NCBI RefSeq assembly: GCF_026191635.1
Contig: NZ_JAKRRW010000022.1
Coordinates: forward strand, 25,306 to 89,305
Source of the DNA: Photobacterium obscurum
GTDB taxonomy: Bacteria; Pseudomonadota; Gammaproteobacteria; Enterobacterales; Vibrionaceae
Direction of reading: 5' to 3'
Length of the DNA stretch: 64,000 nucleotides
The notes under the pieces: model-generated
Seen by the model: only the letters and a program-made list of their open reading frames with translations
Database searches by the model: none
Told to the model about the DNA's origin: nothing
In this document: positions 14,804-25,007 of the stretch, one piece after another
Numbering within the stretch: the first letter of the stretch is position 1
Layout: every line of letters begins with the position of its first letter
Made by a program: the position numbers and the translations under genes

Positions 14804-16096
14804 TTACTGCGCTAGCGAGTAGAAGATCGCAGAAATAGAAATCAGACCGATAACCACAACAAATACGTTGCTTAGGGCACCAGAGTACTGACGCATTGAT
14901 GGTACTTTCTTAATTGCGTACATTGGCATAATGAACAGTAACATCGCGATGATTGGGCCGCCTAGGCTCTCGATCATACCCAGGATACTTGGGTTGATAG
15001 TAGCAACCGCCCAAGTTGTTACTAGCATGAAAAGAGCAGTGAAAGTGTTCAGTGCCTTAGGGCCGATCTCTTTACCACGGCTACGGGCCATTTTAACAAC
15101 CAGACCGTTCAGACCTTCACTGGCACCTAGGTAGTGGCCAAGGAAAGACTTAGTGATTGCGATAATCGCAACAACAGGTGCTGCATATGCGATAGTCGGT
15201 GTATCAAAGTGGTTTGCCAGGTAAGTCAGAATCGATACGTTTTGGGCTTTAGCTTCAGCCAAGTTTGCTGGAGATAAGCTCAATACACAGCTGAATACAA
15301 AGAACATTACGGTCGCAACCATCATAATGTGGCTACGAGCAAGAATGCGAGAACATTGTTTTTCAGCGGCTGCGCCGTACTCTTTCTGTTTAGCAACCGC
15401 GAACGATGAGATAACCGGAGAATGGTTAAAAGAGAAAACCATAACTGGCAGGATCAGCCATACCGCCATCATAATAGCTGTTGCGCCACCTTCTGTTGGC
15501 ATTACTTGATCGAAAATCGCACCGTTCCAGTAAGGAACAAGGTACATAGCCAACATCAGAAGTACCGCAACAAATGGGAATACCAGAACACTCATTGCTT
15601 TAATGATCAGTTGTTCGCCAAGACGAACGATAGCCATTAGAGCAATGATCAGAACTAGTGCCAAGATTGCACGTGCTGGTGGTTCAATACCTAGCTGGTG
15701 CTGCATGAAGCTTTCTACAGTGTTAGTCAGAGCCACACTGTAAACCAGTAGGATTGGGTAGATAGCAAAGAAGTAAAGTAGGGTGATTACTTTACCCATA
15801 CCGGCACCGAAGTGCTCTTCTACTACTTCGGTAATATCAGCACCCGGATTTGAGCTTGATAGTACAAAACGTGTCATACCGCGGTGAGCGAAGAATGTCA
15901 TTGGTAGAGCAAGAATTGCCATTACCAATAGGGGAATAAGACCACCCACACCGGCATTAATAGGTAGGAACAAGGTGCCAGCACCTACAGCAGTACCGTA
16001 TAGGCCTAGAACCCAAACGGTATCACTTTTGCTCCAACCCATTTTGGTTGCGCTGTTTGATGAAGAATTAACAGTATTGTTTTTCACAGTGCCCAT
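14804..16096 (-). CDS. sdaC: Serine:proton symporter, HAAAP family (SdaC-like)
   Basis: A 430-residue inner-membrane permease with about eleven hydrophobic segments. It is very similar to E. coli SdaC along its length, for example LYGTAVGAGTLFLPINAGVGG near the N-terminus, PGADITEVVEEHFG, VFSFNHSPVISSFAVAK and ITKSFLGHYLGASEG. SdaC imports serine with protons. I chose the ATG at 16096 because AAAGGAG lies 9 bp before it; in-frame ATGs further upstream lack a good site. No serine dehydratase gene is adjacent. The gene has its own terminator. Confidence 0.9.
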   Translation of the reverse strand: MGTVKNNTVNSSSNSATKMGWSKSDTVWVLGLYGTAVGAGTLFLPINAGVGGLIPLLVMAILALPMTFFAHRGMTRFVLSSSNPGADITEVVEEHFGAGMGKVITLLYFFAIYPILLVYSVALTNTVESFMQHQLGIEPPARAILALVLIIALMAIVRLGEQLIIKAMSVLVFPFVAVLLMLAMYLVPYWNGAIFDQVMPTEGGATAIMMAVWLILPVMVFSFNHSPVISSFAVAKQKEYGAAAEKQCSRILARSHIMMVATVMFFVFSCVLSLSPANLAEAKAQNVSILTYLANHFDTPTIAYAAPVVAIIAITKSFLGHYLGASEGLNGLVVKMARSRGKEIGPKALNTFTALFMLVTTWAVATINPSILGMIESLGGPIIAMLLFIMPMYAIKKVPSMRQYSGALSNVFVVVIGLISISAIFYSLAQ

Positions 16097-17354
16097 TATG
16101 GACATCTCCTTTATAGGTATATTGTTATAGCCTTCAAAGGGTTCTAGTCGCATATCTTCCATGCTTTACCAGTTGGCAAAGGAATATAAGCAGATCTCTA
16201 TACGAGTTCTTAATTTGAGCGCTCGAAATGAGTTTTCAAATTAAGTTACGTATTTGTGTTCCTATGAACAAAAGAAAAGAAGCTGAATGGTAGGTTGAAT
16301 AACAGCAGGCTTAAATTGTTAGCTCTGGTTATTCAAGTGACGGTTCCTCGGTCAAAAACGCTTATCCATGCGGGCATCAAGCTGCTGATGTCAATGTCTG
16401 CTGTATATCGCTAAATTAAATAAAACCTTATAAATACTAATGGAACCCTAGACGACGGGCGAGAGTATAGGGGATTATTCGTATTACAACTATTGATTTC
16501 GGACTTTTACAGGGTTGTTTGGACAAATAACATCCACTTGTATAAATACCTCAAAAGGATAGTTATGAAAGGTTACGAGCAAAGATTAAAAAATGTTAAA
16601 GCTCAGCTTGAAAGGTTGGAGCCAGACATAGTGTTGGAGTAATTATGTTAATAAATCAATATATTACTTAAGACCCGATTTACCTGTGTTATTGATGAAA
16701 AGCATCTTACTTGAACGTGGTTTGCGAAGAAAATTAGTGAGATACGCTTTGAAAGACAAAGCTTAAGCGACTTGTGTGGCTTAGTCGCAATGGGGGGAGT
16801 GAAATAAACCATTGAATAGGGTGTTGGATACCAGGCTAATAACCTTGTGACTATTTATTATTAGTACTCGCCATATTGGTTTGCTGAATTTAATTTGTAT
16901 TTGGTATATTGATAGCTTTGTAGTTTATTCGTTATTAATTTACGCTTTTTTTTCGCCTGCTCTTACGATGAGTGATCAAAGCTGTATTCTGCAATATACA
17001 TATGTTGCTATCTTTCAATGCTCATCCTCATAACTGTGATTTACATCAACGCTGAAAATTTCTCATCCTACTTCCTCCTCCCCCCTGAGTGACATATCAG
17101 GCTGATTTAACATTTCGTCGTCAAAATATAATCGTACTGAATAAAAATAAACCGTTCTAAGGCGCTTAATGGAATGAGCTTTATTCGTTGGTAAAAATAC
17201 GTTGTGGCTACGTAATATTATCATGCGACGTCCCTTCTTAAATGGCTCATTCCGTAAGTGTCAAAAAATTAGTCAGCAAGGATAGCAAGTTGTCCGTGCT
17301 GACAACTCGCTAAACCTGCAGGTAAGCAGGTGATTGACAAAAACAGGAACGAGA
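16097..17354. other. 1.25-kb intergenic region between sdaC and the pullulanase gene
   Basis: Divergent spacer. The part next to the pullulanase gene carries the CRP- and MalT-like sites listed separately. Two tiny open frames were noted on the plus strand: 16565-16642 (25 codons, MKGYEQRLKNVKAQLERLE..., with AAAAGGA upstream) and a 23-codon frame from about 16696. Neither has enough support to call a gene. No RNA gene, repeat or transposase fragment was recognised in the rest. Confidence 0.4.
17022..17083. promoter_or_regulatory. Putative CRP site flanked by MalT-box-like motifs
   Basis: TGTGATTTACATCAAC at 17035-17050 resembles the CRP consensus TGTGA-N6-TCACA (weaker right half). On the minus strand there are GGATGA cores at 17022-17027 and 17063-17068, and GGGGAGGAGG at 17074-17083, an exact match to the MalT box GGGGAKGAGG. 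CRP sites mixed with MalT boxes are typical of maltose-regulon promoters, and pullulanase genes are classical MalT targets. The position is about 270-330 bp before the start codon. Assignment is by motif only. Confidence 0.5.
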
Positions 17355-20300
17355 ATGAAGACCAAACTCACCAAACTGGCATTGGCAACAATGTCAATAT
17401 CCTTGTTGTATGGTTGTAATGATGATAGTACGGCAATAGCAGACTCTCACGCTCAGAGACCAACGAACATAAATGTTCAGGCGATTGATGGCTATCTTAG
17501 AAATGCCAAGATCTGGCTCGATGTGAACAAAAACTACAAACTTGATCCCAATGAGCCTTTTGCTACAACGGCAAAAGAGGGTAAAGCTGTACTCGATTTA
17601 AGCAAGTTCAGTGATGACCCGGCTCTGTATCCATTGGTGACGCAAGTGATTGAGGGGGTATCCATTGATGAAGATAACCCAACAATCAAGGTAGCTAAGA
17701 GCTATATGATGGCTGCACCTAAGGGGTACACCAGGGTAACGCCGGTGACAACTTTAGTTGCCCTGAAGATGGCCGATGGAAAGAGTGAGGAACAGGCGAT
17801 TGCAGAGGTTCAGCAAGTACTGTCTCAGCCTGATCTGGATCCGGCCATCGACTATATCGCTGCCGAGAAAGAGCTCGTGGCCAGCAGTGCCAAAGCTCTA
17901 GTTCAAATCCTTCCTCAGCAACTTGGTAATAGTGAGCAATCGACGCAATTGTCTGAGCTGGAAGCCGCAGCTGGTTTGTTGGGCGAAGAAATTACTGAGC
18001 AGCTCAATAACGGTCAAGAACCTGATCTGAGCAAAAAAACCTTAGTTGTTGATGAAAAAGGCCAGCTTAAGGTTGCTGATGATGGTGATGGTGACGGTGT
18101 TGCCGATAGTATCGACGCTTTCCCTGATGATAAGACAGAGAGTCGTGATTTAGACGGTGACGGCATCGGTGATAATGCCGATACCGATAAAGATGGTGAC
18201 GGGGTCGAGAATACAAAAGATGCTTTCCCGTCTGATGCGAAAGAAAGTTCCGATTTGGATTTAGACGGTATTGGCGACAATGCCGATACCGACAAAGACG
18301 GTGATGGGGTCAATAATGATGATGACTTGTTCCCGTCCAATCCAGATGAAAGTGCTGACTTTGACCTAGATGGAATAGGCGACCGAGCCGACACCGATGA
18401 TGACGGTGACGGATGGCTAGACCTTGATGAAGTGCGTTTAGGTACTGACCCGCTGAACAACACGAAGAAACCCGCCGATCTAGATGGTGACTTTATCACC
18501 GATGATGAAGACCCGGATAAAGATGGTGACGGCATCGCAAATGAAGATGATCCAGAGCCAAATGTACCTGCCGATCAGTCCAAAGCGGTAAAAGCGAATG
18601 ATCTGGAAGTGGTCATTTATTCGATGAACGGTGCTGATGCTCAAGCAGAGAAAACCTTGCATGTCTGGAATAATGAGACTTGCGGTGCTTATGATGCCGA
18701 CAATATTACAGACTTTAATGACTGGGGAGCCGGGGGCGTAAAACCAACGGGCCAAGATGAGATCGGGACTTACTGGGTATTGCCGCTCAAGAGTCAGAAA
18801 GAGACGGATTGCGTCAACTTTATCGTCCGCACGGCTGACGGACAGTCATCAGACATGAAGCTGGAATTTGCCACAATCAAAGACCGTCAGGGTTTTGTAC
18901 CAGCCGATAATTCAGCAATTCTTGATAATGAAGATGATGTGCTACCGGTTGAGTTGGCCGGCGCGTCTGCTCATTGGGTTGATGACAGTACGTTGCTTTG
19001 GAGCAAAGCTGATGGTGCAGCCAAAGTTGAACTGTATCACTCTAAAACGGCTGGCATTATTTATGATGCTGTCAGCCAGACGATCACTGGCGGTGAAGTA
19101 ATTGCACTAAGTGGTGGTGCAGCCAGCGAGTCGGTTAAGGCCAGGTTCCCACACTTGAGTGATTGGGCTGCATTTACCATCGATGGTGATACAGACTTAA
19201 AACGCGACATTTTGAAAAGCCAGCTAATTGCGGTTGCCCGTGATGCTGACAACAATATTATTCAGGCCACCAAGGTTCAGATCCCTGGCGTATTGGATAC
19301 GCTTTATACCGGTGGTGATGAAGAAGATCGCAATGCGGACAAGGAAAAGTTAGGTGCAGTTCTCGAAGGCAGCAGCGTAACCTTTGGAGTCTGGGCGCCG
19401 ACTGCGCAAAGTGTTGAACTGCTGGTGTACAGCGAGTCTGATGATACCAAGCTCAAAAATACCTACGTGATGACCGATGATGACGGCGATGGCGTCTATA
19501 AGCTGACACCAGATGGTGTGGCCGTTGGCGACTATTACCGTTACCGAGTTAAGGTTTACCACCCGCTGAGCAACAAAATTGAGCTGTTTGAGACCACAGA
19601 CCCTTATGGTCAGAGCTTTTCGACTAACAGTCGCTTCTCCCAGGTCGTCGATATGACGGATGCGGCGCTTAAGCCGGCTGGCTGGGATACCTATGAGTTT
19701 GACCAAGACGCGAAACCGATGGATGCAGTACTGTATGAGCTCCATATTCGTGATTTCAGTGTCAATGATACGGCAGATAATCGAAACCCGGCCTATGACG
19801 GTAAATACATGGCATTTACCGAAGAGAGCCGTGACAGCGTCAAACACCTAAAATCGATGCAGGAAGCAGGCGTGAGTTATGTTCACCTGATGCCGACCTT
19901 TGATATCGGGACAGTGAACGAAGATCCAGCTAAGCGTATTGATTTAAATAATACGGTTGCTGAGCTGTGCGAGCTTAATGCAAGTGCAGGCTTGTGTAAG
20001 AGTGCCGATCCGAGTCAGACGTTGAAATCGTTGCTGGAAGGCTATGATCCTAAATCTGAAGATGCCCAGTCGCTAATGAATGATATTCGCGACTTAGACA
20101 GCTTCAACTGGGGTTATGACCCTTACCATTACAATGCACCAGAGGGCAGCACATCGACCAATGCCGAAGGCACAACTCGGATTAAAGAGTTTCGTGAAAT
20201 GGTGCAGGCTCTGCATGACATGGGCTTTAAAGTGGTTATGGATATGGTCTACAACCATACCAATGCATCCGGTTTAGGTGAGCAGTCGGTACTTGATAAG

Positions 20301-23300
20301 CTCGTGCCGGGATACTATCACCGTCTTAATGAAATCACCGGTGCTGTAGAACGCTCGACTTGCTGTGATAACACTGCCACCGAACAGGTCATGATGGAAA
20401 AAGTCATGATTGATTCACTGGATATGTGGACCAAAGACTACAAGATTGATTCCTACCGTTTTGATCTTGCCGGCTTCCACATGAAATCCAACCTGATCAA
20501 GGCGCGAGAGAAGGTTCGTGAAAGCAACAAGGGAACCTATTTCTACATGGAAGGCTGGGACTACGGTGAAACGGTTAATAACCGTCGTGGTGTGAATGGT
20601 TCACAGTGGAATATGGGGGGAACAGGCTACGGAACATTCAGTGATCGTTTGCGCGATGCTGTGCGTGGTACTGTATATAGTGACAGTGGCGATACCATGA
20701 GAACCCGTAAAGGTTTTGGTAATGCCGGTGTCGAGTTCGATTATCCTAGCCAGCAAACTGAGCTAAATCGCCAAACTGACCTTGTACGCTTAGGCATGGC
20801 CGGTAACCTGAAAAGTTATCTGCTCCAGGATCAAAACGGCATTACCAAGCGCGGTCAGGATTTTGAATACGGTGGCCAGCATGCTGGTTATGCAGAAAGT
20901 CCTCAAGAGACCATCAACTATATCTCCAAGCATGATAACCAGACGTTGTGGGACATTAATCAGTACAAGATCGATGAAACTGCCAGTTCAGACGAACGTG
21001 TACGGATGCAGAATGTTGCCAACAGTACCGTTGTGCTAAGTCAGGGGGTTCCTTTCTTCCAGCTAGGCGTTTCATTGCTGCGCTCTAAATCGATGCAGCG
21101 TGATAGTTACAACTCCGGCGATTGGTATAACAAGGTTGATTTCAATCTGGATAACCCTGAATTGAGCAATAACTGGAATGTCGGCCTGCCACGCAAAGAT
21201 AAAGACGGTGCTAATTATCCGATCATCAAAGAGGTTATTGCCAACAGTCAGACCCAGCCTAGTCGTGAGCAAATTTTGCTGGCCGATGAGCAGTTCAAAG
21301 AGCTACTTAAGATCCGTACCAGCAGTAAGTTGTTCCATCTGGATACGACAGAGCAGGTGAGTGCACGGGTTGATTTTCATAATACAGGTACAGATCAGAT
21401 CCCGGGTGTAATCGTAATGTCAATCGACGATGGCACTGGGCTTGATGATCTGGATGCTAACCTTGATGCCGCTGTAATTGTCGTGAACTCAACAGTAGGA
21501 CCAAAAACCATGCAAGTGGATGGTTCTGAAGGGTTTGTTTTACATGATGTCCAGCAGCAGTCTGCCGATGGTGTTGTGAAGTCAGCCTCGTTTGCTCATG
21601 GCGAGTTCACAGTACCGGCTCTGACAACCGCCGTCTTCGTTAAAAAGCAAGATGGAGCCCAGGGGGAAGGGCTTCCGGTTTCTGAAAAGGATACTTCAAA
21701 TGTACCTACCTATGGCAGCAAAGAGCTTTACCTTAAAGGCTCGATGAATGGCTGGGGCAATGTTAATGCAATGGCGTTTGCCAATGGGGTTTACACCCTT
21801 GAGGTTGTGCTGGATGCAGGTACCCAGGAGTTTAAGATTGCAGATGCTGATTGGTCGGATGGTACCAACTTCGGTATGGGTCAGATCACAGTTGCTGAAG
21901 GTTCACTGGCGCTGACAGACGCTGGCGGCAATATCCAGCTTGATGCTGCAACCAAGGGCGTCTACCGTTTTGTGCTGGATGCGTCTGATAATGCTGGACA
22001 ACCAACCGTCGCGGTAACGTTATTAAAAGCGATTAGTGACAGTAGCTGTAGTCAATTGGCTGATAGCAGCGAGCCGGCACCGCTGGCTGAAACTAAGTTG
22101 TTTGTGCGTGGGGCACTGTCCGGTTGGGCCGCTGATCCGATGTATCAGCTGACCTATAAGGGTGACAATGTCTATCAGGCGTACTTTACGCTTGATACTG
22201 CCGTGCAAACTCAGTTCAAGATTGCCGATGATACCGACAACTGGGGTGTTCAGTATTCGGTGAACCAGGACGGTAGCTATATTAAGTTACTTGACGGGAT
22301 GGACTACACAGCGGTCAAGCATGATGCAGGTTCATCGAACAATAGCATCGACTTGAGTGCGGCCACCTATAGCGTGAAACTGACGTTGGATGGCAATGAC
22401 TATGACCAAGGCTCCTTGCTGTTTGAAAAATGTGATTCGGAGCCTGCACCATACGGCGAGACGGAACTTCTATTACGCGGCGATTTCAATGGCTGGAATA
22501 GCGGGACAGCGTTGACCTATCTTGGTGACGGCATGTATCAGGTAAGCATTTACCTTCAGCCGGGTGACTATAACTTCAAGCTGGCCAGTGAAGATTGGAA
22601 CACCATTAACCTTGGCTTTAGTGACTTGGTTGCCGGAGGCGATTCGGTTGAATGGCAAGATGCTGGAGCCGATAACAACCTTCATCTCACTGTTTCTGAG
22701 CTGGGTGACTGGACGTTCGTGATTGATGCCAGCGATAAGGATAACCCTAAACTGGTAGTTACCAAGCCGAAGCCACAGCCGCTTTACGCCTGTAACAACA
22801 GCGACGATGCAGCTTGTGATGTGCGTATGTACCAAATCATGGTCGAGTCTTTCGTCGACGGTGACAGCAGCCACGACTACGGTGTCGGTTATGGTTCATC
22901 ACATCACCGTGGTGATCTACAGGGTGTCATTGATAGCCTGGACTACATCAAAGGCTTGAATGTTAATGCGATTTGGCTGACGCCAGTGTTTGATTCATGT
23001 GTCGGTGCATCTGGTGACGACAGATTGGATGCGACGGGTTATTTTGCCTGTGACTTCTTTAATGTTGATCCTAATTTCGGAAGCAACGAAAAGCTGAAGG
23101 AGCTTATTGATACTGCCCATAGCAAGGGCTTATACGTCTTCCTGGACGGTGTATTTGGCCATGTTAACAAAACGGGTGTGAAGGCATCGCCAACGGGTAA
23201 GTTGCCAACGCTGAAAGCCGGTGATGCGAATTATCCGGGGCAGCTGGTGGTATATCCTGATGCAGATAGCTTAGCGTTCTTCAAAGAAGTCGCTACCTAC

Positions 23301-24260
23301 TGGGTGCGTGAGTACGGGATAGACGGCTGGCGTCTTGATCAAGCCTATCAGGTACCGCTGGATGCATGGCGTGAACTGCGTGCGGCAGTAGAAAGTGAGT
23401 CGGCGGCTCGTCAGGCTAACGGTGAAGAATGGGGCACACTGGGCTATATGGTCGGCGAAGTGTGGAGAAGTGCGGAAGATATCGCGAAGTATGCATATGG
23501 TACCGACGATAACCCAGCACTATTGTCAGCCTTTGACTTTAACCGTCGCTACGGAATTGTACAGGCGCTAGCGGTTGAAGAAAGCGGATACTCGGCTGAT
23601 GCAACCCAGTTAGACGCGTTCTGGAACAGCCTTGCCAACTATCCTTATCATGCGATGCCGAACCTGATGCTGGGTAACCATGACTTGGTTCGTTTCGGTG
23701 ATTTGATTGAACGTGGTAACAAGGGCAACTACTGGCAGCGCCATAAAGCCGCTATCAGCTTCCTTGGTGCCTGGTCTGGTCCTATTACCCTGTATTACGG
23801 TGATGAGATTGGCGATCAGGTGGAGGGCTTTGCAGCGAAAGTAAGCTATGAGGACAACTGTGTTGATCAGGGCTTGTGTGAAGATCACGTTGCGCGCTCA
23901 AGTGGTAAGGTTCTGGGTGTGAGCGTTGATTCATTGTCGACGGAGCAGGCTGATCTTAAAGACTGGGTGACTAAACTGTTTGATGTCCGTGAAACACACC
24001 CGGCATTGTACAGCGGCAAACGCACTAACTTGGCAATGACCAGTGAACTGTATGTCGATCTTAAACAAACAGCCGATGAGCAAATTGTTTACCTGCTGAA
24101 TGTTTCAGAAGAGGGCAAACACTACGCTCTGGATGCTAATCGCCTGGAAACTGCTAACCAGCTTGTCGATTTGATGACAGGGGAAGTGATTGCAAACGGC
24201 GGCGATACTTTCAGTATTGATGTTCCCGCACTGACAGGGCGCTTCCTGTTGGTTAAATAA
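17355..24260 (+). CDS. pulA: Large lipoprotein amylopullulanase with two GH13 catalytic domains
   Basis: A 2301-residue cell-surface or periplasmic enzyme for starch and pullulan. The start at 17355 gives a lipoprotein signal ending in LLYGC, with Cys21 as the lipid anchor. Domains in order are: an N-terminal region (25-240); thrombospondin type-3-like Asp-rich calcium repeats (about 240-400, units such as DGDGVADSIDAFPDD); a pullulanase-associated PUD/CBM41-like domain (about 415-510); a CBM48-like domain (from about 680); a pullulanase GH13 domain with NWGYDPYHYN, VMDMVYNHTN, nucleophile Asp1037 (YRFDLAGFH), acid/base Glu1066 (MEGWDYG) and SKHDNQTLW; three starch-binding-like repeats (about 1456, 1578 and 1702, each with GxxxGW); and a second, alpha-amylase-type GH13 domain with Asp1995 (GWRLDQAY), Glu2035 (MVGEVWR) and LGNHDLVRF. 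Both active sites look complete, so it should cut alpha-1,6 and alpha-1,4 bonds. It is monocistronic with a strong terminator. Confidence 0.93.
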   Translation: MKTKLTKLALATMSISLLYGCNDDSTAIADSHAQRPTNINVQAIDGYLRNAKIWLDVNKNYKLDPNEPFATTAKEGKAVLDLSKFSDDPALYPLVTQVIEGVSIDEDNPTIKVAKSYMMAAPKGYTRVTPVTTLVALKMADGKSEEQAIAEVQQVLSQPDLDPAIDYIAAEKELVASSAKALVQILPQQLGNSEQSTQLSELEAAAGLLGEEITEQLNNGQEPDLSKKTLVVDEKGQLKVADDGDGDGVADSIDAFPDDKTESRDLDGDGIGDNADTDKDGDGVENTKDAFPSDAKESSDLDLDGIGDNADTDKDGDGVNNDDDLFPSNPDESADFDLDGIGDRADTDDDGDGWLDLDEVRLGTDPLNNTKKPADLDGDFITDDEDPDKDGDGIANEDDPEPNVPADQSKAVKANDLEVVIYSMNGADAQAEKTLHVWNNETCGAYDADNITDFNDWGAGGVKPTGQDEIGTYWVLPLKSQKETDCVNFIVRTADGQSSDMKLEFATIKDRQGFVPADNSAILDNEDDVLPVELAGASAHWVDDSTLLWSKADGAAKVELYHSKTAGIIYDAVSQTITGGEVIALSGGAASESVKARFPHLSDWAAFTIDGDTDLKRDILKSQLIAVARDADNNIIQATKVQIPGVLDTLYTGGDEEDRNADKEKLGAVLEGSSVTFGVWAPTAQSVELLVYSESDDTKLKNTYVMTDDDGDGVYKLTPDGVAVGDYYRYRVKVYHPLSNKIELFETTDPYGQSFSTNSRFSQVVDMTDAALKPAGWDTYEFDQDAKPMDAVLYELHIRDFSVNDTADNRNPAYDGKYMAFTEESRDSVKHLKSMQEAGVSYVHLMPTFDIGTVNEDPAKRIDLNNTVAELCELNASAGLCKSADPSQTLKSLLEGYDPKSEDAQSLMNDIRDLDSFNWGYDPYHYNAPEGSTSTNAEGTTRIKEFREMVQALHDMGFKVVMDMVYNHTNASGLGEQSVLDKLVPGYYHRLNEITGAVERSTCCDNTATEQVMMEKVMIDSLDMWTKDYKIDSYRFDLAGFHMKSNLIKAREKVRESNKGTYFYMEGWDYGETVNNRRGVNGSQWNMGGTGYGTFSDRLRDAVRGTVYSDSGDTMRTRKGFGNAGVEFDYPSQQTELNRQTDLVRLGMAGNLKSYLLQDQNGITKRGQDFEYGGQHAGYAESPQETINYISKHDNQTLWDINQYKIDETASSDERVRMQNVANSTVVLSQGVPFFQLGVSLLRSKSMQRDSYNSGDWYNKVDFNLDNPELSNNWNVGLPRKDKDGANYPIIKEVIANSQTQPSREQILLADEQFKELLKIRTSSKLFHLDTTEQVSARVDFHNTGTDQIPGVIVMSIDDGTGLDDLDANLDAAVIVVNSTVGPKTMQVDGSEGFVLHDVQQQSADGVVKSASFAHGEFTVPALTTAVFVKKQDGAQGEGLPVSEKDTSNVPTYGSKELYLKGSMNGWGNVNAMAFANGVYTLEVVLDAGTQEFKIADADWSDGTNFGMGQITVAEGSLALTDAGGNIQLDAATKGVYRFVLDASDNAGQPTVAVTLLKAISDSSCSQLADSSEPAPLAETKLFVRGALSGWAADPMYQLTYKGDNVYQAYFTLDTAVQTQFKIADDTDNWGVQYSVNQDGSYIKLLDGMDYTAVKHDAGSSNNSIDLSAATYSVKLTLDGNDYDQGSLLFEKCDSEPAPYGETELLLRGDFNGWNSGTALTYLGDGMYQVSIYLQPGDYNFKLASEDWNTINLGFSDLVAGGDSVEWQDAGADNNLHLTVSELGDWTFVIDASDKDNPKLVVTKPKPQPLYACNNSDDAACDVRMYQIMVESFVDGDSSHDYGVGYGSSHHRGDLQGVIDSLDYIKGLNVNAIWLTPVFDSCVGASGDDRLDATGYFACDFFNVDPNFGSNEKLKELIDTAHSKGLYVFLDGVFGHVNKTGVKASPTGKLPTLKAGDANYPGQLVVYPDADSLAFFKEVATYWVREYGIDGWRLDQAYQVPLDAWRELRAAVESESAARQANGEEWGTLGYMVGEVWRSAEDIAKYAYGTDDNPALLSAFDFNRRYGIVQALAVEESGYSADATQLDAFWNSLANYPYHAMPNLMLGNHDLVRFGDLIERGNKGNYWQRHKAAISFLGAWSGPITLYYGDEIGDQVEGFAAKVSYEDNCVDQGLCEDHVARSSGKVLGVSVDSLSTEQADLKDWVTKLFDVRETHPALYSGKRTNLAMTSELYVDLKQTADEQIVYLLNVSEEGKHYALDANRLETANQLVDLMTGEVIANGGDTFSIDVPALTGRFLLVK

Positions 24261-24280
24261 TATCAACAATCACCAATTAA

Positions 24281-24308
24281 AAGGGCGCGATATTCGCGCC
24301 CTTTTTTA
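24281..24308 (+). terminator. Rho-independent terminator of the amylopullulanase gene
   Basis: AAGGGCGCGA (24281-24290) pairs with TCGCGCCCTT (24294-24303), loop TAT, then T4. Confidence 0.9.
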
Positions 24309-24341
24309 TATAGCGAAGTATCTTGAAATAGTTTGGCTATA
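24309..24341. repeat. 33-bp palindromic intergenic repeat, copy A
   Basis: TATAGC at the left pairs with GCTATA at the right (GGCTATA, ending 24341), and the centre holds CTTGAAATAG. Length and ends match the elements at 30385 and 50661 (CTTGAAGTCAC centre). It lies between two terminators. Confidence 0.55.
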
Positions 24342-24354
24342 TATTGCTGAAACA

Positions 24355-24387
24355 AAAAAGAAGGCTCATTACAGGAGCCTTCTTTTT
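24355..24387. terminator. Bidirectional terminator between pulA and yajQ
   Basis: A 13-bp stem (24355-24367 with 24375-24387) with A-rich left and T-rich right flanks, so it can work on both strands. It serves yajQ on the minus strand. Confidence 0.85.
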
Positions 24388-24421
24388 ATCTAATAATGCG
24401 TACTTCTCGGCGAGGTGATAA

Positions 24422-24904
24422 TTAGTCGCGGAAGTTTTCAAACTGGAATGGCTGGCCAAGCTCTGCGCCGCGTACTAGCGCCATGGTAGCTTGTAGATCG
24501 TCACGTTTCTTACCTGTAACGCGTACTTTATCGCCCTGAATCGCAACCTGAACTTTAAGCTTTGAGTCTTTAACTAGCTTAACGATTTTCTTCGCCATTG
24601 CTTGTTCAATACCTTGCTTAAACTCAACGTTACAAGCAAATAGCTTTCCTGAGCGAGTGATTTCTTTTTGTTCCATTGAATCTGCATCAACAAAACGCTT
24701 GGCAAGGTTACTACGTAGGATTGTAATAAGCTGTGCTAGCTGAAAATCAGATTCAGTGGTTACTTTTACTATTTCTTTTTCAAGCTTAAAGCTTGCTTCA
24801 ACGCCACGGAAATCAAAACGAGTCTCAAGTTCACGTGAAGCGTTATCTACGGCGTTTCTTACTTCAACGAAATCAACTTCAGAAATAATATCAAAAGATG
24901 GCAT
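24422..24904 (-). CDS. yajQ: YajQ family nucleotide-binding protein
   Basis: A 160-residue protein beginning MPSFDIISEVDFVEVRNAVDNA, with ELETRFDFRG and VTGKKRDDLQATMALVRG, the hallmarks of YajQ/DUF520. The length is typical. In Xanthomonas a YajQ homologue binds cyclic-di-GMP and works with a LysR regulator; other reports describe nucleic acid binding. It is monocistronic, and nothing in the neighbourhood indicates a signalling partner. Confidence 0.95.
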   Translation of the reverse strand: MPSFDIISEVDFVEVRNAVDNASRELETRFDFRGVEASFKLEKEIVKVTTESDFQLAQLITILRSNLAKRFVDADSMEQKEITRSGKLFACNVEFKQGIEQAMAKKIVKLVKDSKLKVQVAIQGDKVRVTGKKRDDLQATMALVRGAELGQPFQFENFRD

Positions 24905-25007
24905 GTCATCGACCTTAGTTATTAATCTATTGGTTTAGCTGTTTGCATACATAGTAGCAAAAATATTAGATACAGCGTTTCCTACGCTGTATCTATTGAT
25001 AACGGTG

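Noticed and set aside
16565..16642. 25-codon ORF with a ribosome site
   Set aside because: Too short and without context; kept only as a note in the spacer entry.
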